Shown one piece after another: positions 5,790-11,702 of a stretch of DNA of 11,702 bases. Under the pieces are notes generated by a model. The model saw only the letters and a program-made list of their open reading frames with translations, searched no databases and was not told where the DNA came from. The DNA comes from Methanosarcina sp. UBA5 (GTDB lineage Archaea > Halobacteriota > Methanosarcinia > Methanosarcinales > Methanosarcinaceae). The translations under genes and the position numbers were made by a program. Every line of letters begins with the position of its first letter. Position 1 is the stretch's first letter. Location: positions 1 to 11,702 of the forward strand of contig NZ_DAVG01000021.1 in the NCBI RefSeq assembly GCF_002505485.1. The letters run 5' to 3'.

Positions 5790-7985
5790 TCAAACTTCTT
5801 TCAATAATATAAATTCACTGTCTAACAGATCAAATATATTGCTTTTCTTAAGTCTGAAATGTTCTGCTTTCCTGCCTTTGCTGTCTCCATTTGCTTGGGC
5901 TTCGGTTATTATCATGTCAACTACTATGAGCCCTTTTACTTTACCTAGTAACCCCGAGCTTCCAGGTTTGTCCGCCCGTCCTTTTAAAATCCTGAAAACT
6001 GTGCTGTACGGGTATCCAGTTGCATCCGCTATACCTGCAATAGTGCAGTCTTCATGTTGTGAAATGTAATTTATTATTTTAGTTTCCTTTGCATTTAGCT
6101 TTGATACAACGTTCTCTTTCTGCATCTCGAAAAGTCTTTTAGCCCGTTTGAAGTCCTCAATATCTGCAAGCAGATAACCCTCTTCATCCAGCTCTCGCTG
6201 CTTAAACTTAAAAATCGAGTAGCCACGGATCATATCAAGAAACATCGGAAAAAGCCGCCTGTTTGATTTGTCCCTTATATCTATATTGTCCACAAAAGGT
6301 ATCTTAACCTTAAACAGATTTTCTTTAATTTTGCCGTAAATTCTACGGCATACCAGAACTTCGAAAGTTACCTCTTCAAGAGTCCCTCCCAGGAGGGCTT
6401 CAGCTTTCTGCAGTTCAAACACCCTATTGTCCTGCTCAAGGCTTGAGTCTGCGTCGAAGGTTAGTTGCCTGTTAAGGAGCTGGTCCGAGACATGGCTTTC
6501 TACGCTGGTGAGATACCAGTTAATCCGAGGCGGGATTACTACCCGTTTTAGAGCGAGGTCCTTTACAGTTGTATGAACAGTTTCTTGCTGGAAATTAGTA
6601 ACTGCCCTCTTAATGACCTCCTCAAAATCTGGGTCAGGGTCTTTATCATCTGAAAATAGAATCATACCTGGAGTAAGTCCCATATAGTAGGCTGCTTTTG
6701 CTGAAAGGCTCGTTTCCCTTTTCCATCTTCGCGGGATCAGGTGCAAATGTGCTTTTAAACCATGTGATTTGCCGCTACCACTTTCTCCATTTACTGAGAT
6801 CTGCAAGCCTGCAGTATTAAGACAGGACTGACAGGCAATTGATATTGCTATCGCTTCTTGTGTATCCTGATCTCCCGTATGTTTTTTCTGTATAACATCT
6901 AGTATGTATTTTATCGGGTTTCCTTCAGCAAGTATCCGCTCTGCCTCTTCTTCTGCTTGCTTTATTATTTCAGGGGGTATATCTTTCTCGTCGAAATCTG
7001 TATTATATGGGTCTTCTCCTTTAGCTTCGGTGTCTTTTTCTACCTGTCTGTCGGGCTTCTGCATAGAGTTTTGATTTCTGAAATTGCAGTTTTCACATTT
7101 TGAGGCGGTAGGATTCCCACTTGTTACTGTGATATCTGCAAGCTTCGTTTTTATGGTCTCACATTTCCACGGCTTTTCTGCATCGATATATGAGAGCTCT
7201 TTTAGTGTCTGGTCTCTATCGTACTGTTCCCTAAAAATGTACTTACATACCAGATCCATTACTTCCGCATCAGCTCCGTTTGCTCCCATATCTGCAAGAA
7301 GAGCGATAGTAAGCTGTCTTCCTTCAGCGCCGTGCCAATCTCTGATATTATGGTTTTTCTGGTGCTCCATAAATATATCTCGAAGGCATGGCTTACATCT
7401 CCCTAGGGTAGACTTAAGCTTGTTATTTGTCGTAAATAGCGTGTTGAGCCTCTGTATCAGTTCGTCAGGCATATCAGGCAGGTCCTCTGGGGTCATAGGC
7501 TCTCGATCAAATTGATAATAAGAGCCTGTTTTGTGTCTGCTAGGGGGGAGGACTACGTTACTCCCATCTGATAACATTTCTATTCCCAAATCGTGGCGCT
7601 TTTGTGAGGGTAGCTTGGGAGTATACTTAAAAAATAAATGTGCTCGACCTTCTGTGCGTCTTGATATCAGCCAGTCTTCAACGTTAAGTCCCTCTGTGAG
7701 ATATTGCCAAATGGCAGGGTTCCAGTCATCCACATCTACAACAAGAACACCGGAACGTTTCCCGCATTGCAGACCAATATTAAAAGGCTCTTTCGCACCA
7801 GGTCCCCAGAAATTTAAGATCTCGGCTTCTGTTCTGTGGTTGTCCCTTTCCTGCCAGGCTCTCTCTATTGGTCTTTTACCTGCGGTTTTTTCATTGGTGT
7901 ATGGGGAGCTCAGAGGATGAACTATCCAGCCTAGACCCGTATACCTTTTTGCAGAATCCATTATATTATATTCTGCTTCTGGCAT
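5790..7985 (-). CDS. primase-polymerase / Fe-S-like / AAA-type helicase / winged-helix fusion, element replication protein
   Basis: This 731-aa protein should prime and unwind element DNA. Domains in order: an AEP-type Prim-Pol domain (about 15-185) with metal-binding VVDVDD (82-87), the nucleotide-contact H116 in RAHLF, and GIEM (134-137) then VVLPPSRHKTG; a region with C197/C200, C275, C297 and C300 whose KPCLRDIF and PWKCETIK surroundings resemble the PriL Fe-S domain; an acidic linker (about 305-350); a P-loop ATPase with Walker A GESGSGKS (400-407), Walker B MILFSDD (441-447) and a sensor-like segment WYLTS; and a C-terminal winged helix (about 628-700). ATG 7983-7985 overlaps the previous stop (TGATG); a TTG just before it is the alternative start. 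Prim-Pol plus helicase fusions are known from archaeal plasmids. The Fe-S assignment is inference. Confidence 0.88.
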   Translation of the reverse strand: MPEAEYNIMDSAKRYTGLGWIVHPLSSPYTNEKTAGKRPIERAWQERDNHRTEAEILNFWGPGAKEPFNIGLQCGKRSGVLVVDVDDWNPAIWQYLTEGLNVEDWLISRRTEGRAHLFFKYTPKLPSQKRHDLGIEMLSDGSNVVLPPSRHKTGSYYQFDREPMTPEDLPDMPDELIQRLNTLFTTNNKLKSTLGRCKPCLRDIFMEHQKNHNIRDWHGAEGRQLTIALLADMGANGADAEVMDLVCKYIFREQYDRDQTLKELSYIDAEKPWKCETIKTKLADITVTSGNPTASKCENCNFRNQNSMQKPDRQVEKDTEAKGEDPYNTDFDEKDIPPEIIKQAEEEAERILAEGNPIKYILDVIQKKHTGDQDTQEAIAISIACQSCLNTAGLQISVNGESGSGKSHGLKAHLHLIPRRWKRETSLSAKAAYYMGLTPGMILFSDDKDPDPDFEEVIKRAVTNFQQETVHTTVKDLALKRVVIPPRINWYLTSVESHVSDQLLNRQLTFDADSSLEQDNRVFELQKAEALLGGTLEEVTFEVLVCRRIYGKIKENLFKVKIPFVDNIDIRDKSNRRLFPMFLDMIRGYSIFKFKQRELDEEGYLLADIEDFKRAKRLFEMQKENVVSKLNAKETKIINYISQHEDCTIAGIADATGYPYSTVFRILKGRADKPGSSGLLGKVKGLIVVDMIITEAQANGDSKGRKAEHFRLKKSNIFDLLDSEFILLKEV

Positions 7986-8176
7986 CAAATAAGTCCCCTT
8001 TTACGTTTTATAGCCTCAAGAGTTGTTTCTCCTCTTTCAATGGAATCTAGTATTTCCTCGAGGCGTGCCTGAGCCATTTGCTCAATTTTGAGCATGGTCT
8101 GAAAAGCCTTAGGCATATGTTGGTCCAGCTCGCTGTCGATAGATACTTTTTTATCATTTGCAAGAGTAGTATTCAT
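7985..8176 (-). CDS. small helical protein of the replication operon
   Basis: A 63-aa protein that is helical through most of its length (SELDQHMPKAFQTMLK, then QMAQARLEEILDSIERGE) with a basic end, KRKRGLI. I recognise no family. Its ATG (8174-8176) overlaps the stop of the AbrB-like gene as ATGA, and its own stop (7985-7987) overlaps the primase-helicase start as TGATG. Such tight coupling between a DNA-binding regulator and a replication protein suggests a small partner of one of them, such as an accessory replication factor, copy-number regulator or antitoxin-like partner. None of these is shown by motif. Confidence 0.7.
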   Translation of the reverse strand: MNTTLANDKKVSIDSELDQHMPKAFQTMLKIEQMAQARLEEILDSIERGETTLEAIKRKRGLI

Positions 8177-8388
8177 TGATATTCACGACCTTGAATATTA
8201 TTGGAGCCGGTCGTATCTTGGAGGGTGCTCCCGGCTACAATTCTCAGTCTGTTTTCGCTGTCCAGTTCTATTGTTACAGTTCTCATTTTTGGGTTGATCG
8301 ACTTCATCCACTGCATCGGAAGCGAAATCATGTAGCTTCCCCCTTGTCTGATTATTTTTCTCTGTCCGAAATCAAACGTATTTATCAT
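8173..8388 (-). CDS. AbrB/SpoVT-like swapped-hairpin DNA-binding protein
   Basis: A 71-aa protein. Its core QRKIIRQGGSYMISLPMQWM, followed by a VTIELDSENRLRI strand pair, matches the layout of the AbrB/MazE swapped-hairpin domain, which binds DNA as a dimer. A short Gln/Asn/Gly-rich tail follows. It heads the replication operon and probably represses its own promoter or acts on the repeat cluster upstream. The start is odd: gtaggag (8389-8395 on the minus strand) directly abuts the ATG with no spacer. Possible alternatives are a leaderless start or a nearby non-ATG codon. AT-rich TATA-like sequence lies around 8426-8453. Its stop overlaps the next ATG. Confidence 0.75.
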   Translation of the reverse strand: MINTFDFGQRKIIRQGGSYMISLPMQWMKSINPKMRTVTIELDSENRLRIVAGSTLQDTTGSNNIQGREYQ

Positions 8389-8425
8389 CTCCTACTTTAC
8401 TGATACTTGATTTCATGTCGCACTT

Positions 8426-8453
8426 AATATTTATTTTTACATTTATATTTTAG
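8426..8453 (-). promoter_or_regulatory. probable TATA region of the replication operon
   Basis: An uninterrupted A/T stretch (on the minus strand containing aaatataaatg and aaataaatatt) lies 40-65 bases before the AbrB-like start. It is the only strong TATA-like sequence between that gene and the repeat cluster. The exact box cannot be chosen by eye. Confidence 0.45.
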
Positions 8454-8485
8454 TACTCTGCCCGTATCCTGAGCAATTACAAGGT

Positions 8486-8631
8486 ATCGGCAATTAATCG
8501 GTTTATTACCGACTAATTGTAATACGAATACACATTATAACAATATATACTTTATGAGTTGGTAAATCTAGATTTAATACTGATATATCGGTAACTGATC
8601 GAAATTTGTCGATTATCGGCTATTAACCGAT
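8486..8631. repeat. ATCGG repeat cluster, candidate operator or replication origin
   Basis: ATCGG occurs at 8486-8490, 8497-8501, 8587-8591 and 8615-8619, and its complement CCGAT at 8627-8631, with the variant CCGAC at 8509-8513. The sites form inverted pairs. caattaatcgg/ccgactaattg (8491-8519) matches at 10 of 11. atatatcggt/accgatatat (8583-8592, 8626-8635) is perfect. atcgg/ccgat pairs with a 7-base spacer at 8615-8631, and atcga/tcgat at 8598-8613. The first two ATCGG copies are exactly 11 bases apart, one helical turn. The cluster lies between the replication operon and the divergent regulator, and its right part touches that regulator's TATA box. Confidence 0.7.
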
Positions 8632-8640
8632 ATATTATAA
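8631..8640 (+). promoter_or_regulatory. TATA box of the winged-helix regulator
   Basis: tatattataa lies 25-34 bases before ATG 8665. With no Shine-Dalgarno sequence before that ATG, a leaderless transcript is the natural reading. It directly abuts the right-hand ATCGG-type arm, so a repressor bound there would block TBP/TFB. Confidence 0.55.
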
Positions 8641-8664
8641 TATTGATTCTAACTTCTTTATAAT

Positions 8665-9531
8665 ATGCAAAAAAAGACGAATAAAGGGAAAATATTAGGT
8701 TTTTTATTAAGTTCTTGTAAAACGACTGCAGATTTAGCATATAAGTTAGGCTACGTTGATTCAGAAGGTATTGCTCGGTATAATATAATTCATAAAGACT
8801 TAAAAAAACTCGAAGAGGAAGGATATATTAAAAGTGAAAGAGTGAAAGAGGAAAAAAGGGTAGGTAATATTCCAACATTATATTCAATAGACTTCAACAT
8901 TGAAAACTTAAGGAGAATGTTGGAAGAATATCCCGGATTAACATTAAAAATGCAAAGAAATGAGTTCGTTTTAGAAACTATATTTCGAGAACATTCAGAC
9001 TTAATATATAATTCCACTGAGGAGGAGTACGTAGAACAGATTGAAAAGATTAAATCGCATATTAAAGTAAATAAGGAGAGTCTGAAGGAAAAATTAAAAT
9101 TATCCACTGAATTTTTTAAAATTTTTCTTATGAATGATGAGGAAAGGATGAAGAATCGTATTAGAAGCATTGTCCGAATGTCAAACGAAGAAGTATATGC
9201 AATGCATTTTATAATAAACGATAATCCAGACAGTTTTGTTAGAATAAATGAAACAATTTTTGGTATTGACATGGCTTTTAAGGCTTGTGTTAGCGTTGAT
9301 ATACTGAATGGAAGATTTAACAGGAAAGCAGAGGAATATGTAAAACAAATGAAAAATGAAGTCTCAGATGAGCAAATTGAGATACTGAGACATTATTATA
9401 AAAGCATTGAGGTTGCACCCGAGTTTCTTAGAGGTAAAAAATTGGTTACCATACAAAACAACAAACTTCAAGAAATTGAACATGAATTTCTAGACAAGGG
9501 TGGAAAATTCGTAAATTATGATGCCTTATAA
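8665..9531 (+). CDS. winged-helix transcriptional regulator, probable element repressor
   Basis: A 288-aa protein. Residues about 8-62 form a winged helix-turn-helix: a basic start MQKKTNKGK, helices with TTADLAYKLGY, a recognition-like helix IARYNIIHKDLKKLEEEGYI, and a wing with KEEKRVGNIPTLYSI. The rest is helical, Glu/Lys-rich and partly coiled-coil-like, with no motif I recognise, and may dimerise or sense a ligand. There is no membrane segment. It is transcribed away from the replication operon across the ATCGG repeat cluster, and its leaderless promoter abuts those repeats, so autoregulation and control of the replication operon are likely. It is markedly AT-rich with many aaa/ata codons, unlike the primase-helicase. 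Confidence 0.75.
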   Translation: MQKKTNKGKILGFLLSSCKTTADLAYKLGYVDSEGIARYNIIHKDLKKLEEEGYIKSERVKEEKRVGNIPTLYSIDFNIENLRRMLEEYPGLTLKMQRNEFVLETIFREHSDLIYNSTEEEYVEQIEKIKSHIKVNKESLKEKLKLSTEFFKIFLMNDEERMKNRIRSIVRMSNEEVYAMHFIINDNPDSFVRINETIFGIDMAFKACVSVDILNGRFNRKAEEYVKQMKNEVSDEQIEILRHYYKSIEVAPEFLRGKKLVTIQNNKLQEIEHEFLDKGGKFVNYDAL

Positions 9532-9552
9532 TTCGAACTGTGCCTTTACTAG

Positions 9553-9635
9553 ATAACAGCAATGAGAATTTAAAATTAGTAAGGACAAAAATATGCAAAA
9601 AATAAGAGGAGAAGTAAATTCTCATCCTTTGTTAT
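9553..9635. repeat. interrupted inverted repeat after the regulator gene
   Basis: ataaca(3)atgagaattt (9553-9571) pairs with aaattctcat(4)tgttat (9616-9635): perfect 10-base inner arms plus 6-base outer arms. The loop is 44 bases. It lies just after the regulator stop. It could help end that transcript or be a binding site. The remaining bases up to 9786 hold no supported gene. Confidence 0.4.
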
Positions 9636-9786
9636 TCCCATCTTCTATTACTGCGTTGTTATTTAGGATTATAAGAATCGTTTTCAAGCTTTATTTCAGC
9701 CACTCTTTCTTTCTCTATAGATTACCCTGCTCTAACCTAAAAATAGATCTCTCTCATTGATCTACTGCCTTCTCACTACCATGACC

Positions 9787-10040
9787 TCATACACATTTCC
9801 AGTGTCCATGGTCACAGAACGGATGCTGTCCAGGCTGACAATGAGGCATTGGTCCACGACAAAATCCTGTTGGATGTCCTATACATTTCCAGTGTCCATG
9901 GTACAGATCAGATGCTGTCCAGGCTGACAATGAGGCTTCGGTCCATGACAAGGTTGTGCACTTGCCGCAGCACTTGTCAATGTTGCTACAAACAAGACTG
10001 CAAACAAAATAATTATTGTCTTTTTGATTTGGCTTTTCAT
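9787..10040 (-). pseudogene. exported Cys/His-rich tandem-repeat protein with an apparent frameshift
   Basis: ATG 10038-10040 opens a 53-aa protein ending at 9879. It has a classic signal peptide: basic MKSQIKK, a hydrophobic core TIIILFAVLFVATL and a small-residue site near SAAASA. The mature part begins QPCHGPKPHCQPGQHLIC. The DNA repeats with a 90-base period (from 9794 and from 9884), but one copy lacks a C near 9902. Restoring it joins the first unit to DHGHWKCIGHPTGF and a second unit, CRGPMPHCQPGQHPFC then DHGHWKCV, ending at 9787. The restored product would have about 84 aa, outside the membrane, with about eight Cys and as many His in its mature part. This suggests metal binding or a disulfide-stabilised secreted peptide. 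Function unknown. A TATA-like ttaaaatata lies close upstream. Confidence 0.6.
9794..9950. repeat. 90-base tandem repeat within the exported protein gene
   Basis: Two copies begin with catttccagtgtccatggt at 9794 and 9884 and share atgctgtccaggctgacaat. They differ by one base in length near 9902 and at a few substitutions, and diverge after about 65 bases of the second copy. The shared period fits a duplicated 30-residue protein unit. Confidence 0.8.
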
Positions 10041-10163
10041 ATCCCACATTCCCCTTATATTTTAATGTTTTTTGTATGTCTTTATTTATGAGAAAATAAC
10101 TTTCAGTAGCTCTTTCTTGTTTTTAAGCAACCATTCACAATTATCTCAATTTTACCTATATTT

Positions 10164-10194
10164 TTAATATTATACATTATACATATAATATTAA
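10164..10194. repeat. 11-base A/T inverted repeat
   Basis: ttaatattata (10164-10174) and tataatattaa (10184-10194) are perfect complements around a 9-base centre. The same ttaatatt word forms another palindrome at 11620-11643, on the far side of the integrase gene. A/T-only palindromes arise easily, so function is uncertain. Confidence 0.4.
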
Positions 10195-10409
10195 GATTAT
10201 ATGACCTGTAGGAGTACATTCCCTTGAGCTTTTTGGGTAAATAACGACCTACAGTAAGGTGTCAAAATACAGATTAAAGGAAAAATTTCTTATGTATTCC
10301 AAAACTCCATTCACACAACAGACTGGCCTCATTAACGCTAAAAATAATAGAAAAGAAAGAGCCAAAATATGTATTTCGATTATTTTGGAATAACGTCAAT
10401 CAATTAATG

Positions 10410-10429
10410 GCGGACTGTCTGCTTTTTTT
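10410..10429 (+). terminator. weak hairpin and T7 run near the integrase stop
   Basis: gcgga (10410-10414) can pair with tctgc (10418-10422, one G-T pair) and is followed by seven T. It would stop + strand transcription before it runs antisense into the integrase gene. It reads as A-rich on the minus strand, so it does not serve the integrase itself. Confidence 0.35.
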
Positions 10430-10431
10430 AG

Positions 10432-11598
10432 TCATTTCATTTTAGCTAGCAATTCATTGAGCCTTGCTTCAACTAGCTCATTAATTTTTGATTCCAGTAA
10501 TTCATTGAGATTATTATCGACAGGTTTAACCTTTTCCTCTAAATCCATTGCAGTCTTAAGTGTTAAAACAGCACCGCATTTATAGCAGAAAAGATTGTTC
10601 GGAGTATTAATGCTCTTACATCTGGGACAAACATTAATTTTAGGTTTGTTTTCCTCTTCTTTAATTTCAATACCATTTGCCTTCAAAACCGCTTGGTCTA
10701 CATCCCTACCGGACAAGTGGACATATATGCTAGGCATATTAGAGCCCTGGACCCATCCAAAATGCATATTCATTTGAGCCTCTGTCAGATGGTTTGCCAT
10801 ATATGTTGCTCTTGAATGCCTGAAGAGGTGAGTATGAATCCTTTTCTTAATTCCAGCAGTCTCTGCTATCCTTTGCAACTGCATTCTGATAGCATCATAT
10901 CGCATTCCCTCAAGACCTTTTTTCCTGCGTGACAGGTTAAACCATAAAGGAGCTTCTGGATTGTCTCTTTCTGGATGCTCTTCTAGCCAGTTCATTAAGT
11001 ATGAGACACTCCAGACAGCTCTAACTCTTCTTGGGCCTGTCTTACCATTAACAAGTATGACCGCTCCATACTCATCGAATTTGACATGCTTAATTTTTAA
11101 CGTACCCACTTCCCCAATCCGGGCACCAATATCCCACAATAAGCCTATCATAGCTTTGTCACGGGTATTTGGTGCAGCATTAATCATTTTTATAATTTCT
11201 TCTTCTGTTAGCATGTCTTCAGGCAGCTTTTTGTCCTTATTTTTAGTACTGGTAGTAAACCATTTAGTAAGCTCAGGCTCTTCTCCTTTACATAGCCACC
11301 TATAAAACTTCTTCAGCGCAATTTTATAATCATGTCTCGTTGCTTCGCTTTCTGTTTTTTTGTTTATTGCAATTAAGAGCTCTTCAATATCTGGTGTAGT
11401 GACCTTGTCAAAATCTTTGTTTATTAAAAGTCCAATACTCTTTAAAGTAGCAATATATTTCAAAACCCGTTGATCAGATAAGCCTTCAGTATAACAGCTA
11501 TGAACGAAATTTTTTATTAGTTTTATATTTTCTTTTGACAACCCAGAGTCATCTAATGAATCTATCCTTGCCTGTACGTTTATCTTATAGAGCCCCAT
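10432..11598 (-). CDS. tyrosine recombinase integrase with C-terminal zinc ribbon
   Basis: This 388-aa enzyme cuts and rejoins DNA at the attachment sites through a covalent tyrosine intermediate. An N-terminal SAM-like core-binding domain (about 1-115) is followed by the catalytic domain with all expected residues: R160 (GARIGE), K186 (NGKTGPRR), H257 and R260 (HLFRHSRAT), W282 (FGW) and Y292 (SIYVHL). The C-terminal extension carries a zinc ribbon, C324/C327 and C338/C341, then a short helical tail with repeated NELL/NELV. The catalytic part resembles archaeal XerA-like integrases. ATG 11596-11598 has gagg (11607-11610) 8 bases upstream and a TATA-like tttaaata near 11638-11645. The gene lies 82 bases from the right attachment core and is intact, so it is not split by integration as in SSV-type viruses. 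Confidence 0.93.
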   Translation of the reverse strand: MGLYKINVQARIDSLDDSGLSKENIKLIKNFVHSCYTEGLSDQRVLKYIATLKSIGLLINKDFDKVTTPDIEELLIAINKKTESEATRHDYKIALKKFYRWLCKGEEPELTKWFTTSTKNKDKKLPEDMLTEEEIIKMINAAPNTRDKAMIGLLWDIGARIGEVGTLKIKHVKFDEYGAVILVNGKTGPRRVRAVWSVSYLMNWLEEHPERDNPEAPLWFNLSRRKKGLEGMRYDAIRMQLQRIAETAGIKKRIHTHLFRHSRATYMANHLTEAQMNMHFGWVQGSNMPSIYVHLSGRDVDQAVLKANGIEIKEEENKPKINVCPRCKSINTPNNLFCYKCGAVLTLKTAMDLEEKVKPVDNNLNELLESKINELVEARLNELLAKMK

Positions 11599-11619
11599 CT
11601 AATCGACCTCTTTATACCA

Positions 11620-11643
11620 AAATATTAAGGATATTTAATATTT
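11620..11643. promoter_or_regulatory. palindrome overlapping the integrase promoter
   Basis: aaatattaa (11620-11628) and ttaatattt (11635-11643) are perfect 9-base arms around 6 bases. They overlap the TATA-like tttaaata used by the integrase and lie 38 bases from the right attachment core. A protein bound here could repress the integrase or help build the recombination complex. Confidence 0.45.
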
Positions 11644-11677
11644 AAAGGTATCTGGGGCATTGAACATCAAGTTTGAA

Positions 11678-11699
11678 GCTCCATCGGAGCACTTTTTTT
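11678..11699 (+). terminator. hairpin with T7 run built around the right attachment core
   Basis: gctcc (11678-11682), loop atc, ggagc (11686-11690), then a, c and seven T (11693-11699). It has the form of an intrinsic terminator and shares most of its bases with the attachment core. The upstream arm equals the first five bases of the 5' acceptor strand expected for the target tRNA. Confidence 0.5.
11681..11691 (+). repeat. attachment-site core, right copy
   Basis: An exact copy of ccatcggagca from the tRNA end at 12-22, in direct orientation. The bases to its left do not continue the tRNA T arm, so this is the displaced copy and the left one keeps the intact tRNA. It marks the right limit of the element. 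Confidence 0.7.
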
Positions 11700-11702
11700 A
11701 CA

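Larger units (their letters stand above)
10041..10431. other. gene-free AT-rich region before the integrase 3' end
   Basis: No supported gene. It contains the promoter of the exported protein (TATA-like sequence near 10055-10064 on the minus strand), an 11-base A/T inverted repeat (10164-10194), a 7-base inverted pair ctgtagg/cctacag (10204-10253), and a weak hairpin followed by seven T at 10410-10429. Confidence 0.5.

Noticed and set aside
5665..6069. 134-residue + strand frame entering the primase-helicase gene
   Set aside because: It opens with TTG, has no ribosome-binding site, and most of it is antisense to a strongly supported gene.
7084..7920. Long + strand frames of 143 and 129 residues
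   Set aside because: Antisense shadows of the primase-helicase, rich in Ser, Phe and Leu as expected of such shadows.
8486..8631. ATCGG repeats as a CRISPR array
   Set aside because: The repeats are too short and irregular, mostly inverted rather than direct, and have no regular spacers or cas genes.
8790..9272. 160-residue minus-strand frame
   Set aside because: Antisense shadow of the AT-rich winged-helix regulator; composition dominated by Ser, Ile, Leu and Phe.
9593..9760. 55-codon + strand frame with aagga 8 bases before ATG
   Set aside because: Composition looks random (long runs of hydrophobic and Ser residues without pattern), it lies over an inverted repeat, and no further support is visible.
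9787..10047. 86-residue minus-strand reading frame taken as one protein
   Set aside because: Its first half lacks a signal peptide and has poor composition, while another frame over the same bases has a clear signal peptide and the repeat motif. The frame is a composite caused by a one-base shift.

Overview
The window looks like one complete integrated genetic element of about 11.7 kb from an archaeon, most likely a methanogen of the Methanosarcina group. The archaeal signs are an AEP-type primase with a PriL-like cysteine domain, an archaeal tyrosine recombinase, TATA-box promoters with leaderless or short-leader starts, and T-rich terminators. The genus is inferred from general resemblance and was not searched. 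The left edge is the 3' end of a tRNA gene. The 11-base core ccatcggagca from that tRNA end recurs at the right edge, 83 bases beyond the integrase start codon. This is the usual geometry of an element integrated into a tRNA gene.

From left to right the layout is as follows. (1) The tRNA 3' end and attachment core, then a gene-free stretch, a degenerate-looking tRNA-Leu(CAG), and about 450 bases with inverted repeats. (2) A two-gene restriction-modification module on the + strand: a beta-class DPPY DNA methyltransferase followed by a putative PD-(D/E)xK restriction endonuclease, with a perfect palindrome just before the endonuclease start. (3) A more GC-rich accessory block with two translationally coupled minus-strand genes (the second apparently frameshifted), a small acidic + strand gene whose ribosome-binding site points to an ACG start, and a coding remnant interrupted by TGA. 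(4) A pair of small minus-strand genes of unknown function. (5) The replication operon on the minus strand: an AbrB-like DNA-binding protein, a 63-aa helical protein and a 731-aa primase-helicase, all with overlapping stop and start codons. (6) An intergenic region rich in ATCGG repeats, then a divergently transcribed winged-helix regulator. (7) A small exported Cys/His-rich repeat protein with an apparent frameshift. (8) The integrase at the right end.

The picture is an integrative plasmid-like element. The integrase moves it, the fused primase-helicase replicates it, the AbrB-like protein and winged-helix protein probably regulate the divergent control region, and the R-M module maintains it or defends the host. 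No capsid, portal or terminase large-subunit gene is visible, so it does not look like an intact virus. The most notable items are the single-chain primase / Fe-S-like / helicase / winged-helix protein, the repeat cluster beside it (candidate origin or operator), and the secreted Cys/His-rich repeat protein.
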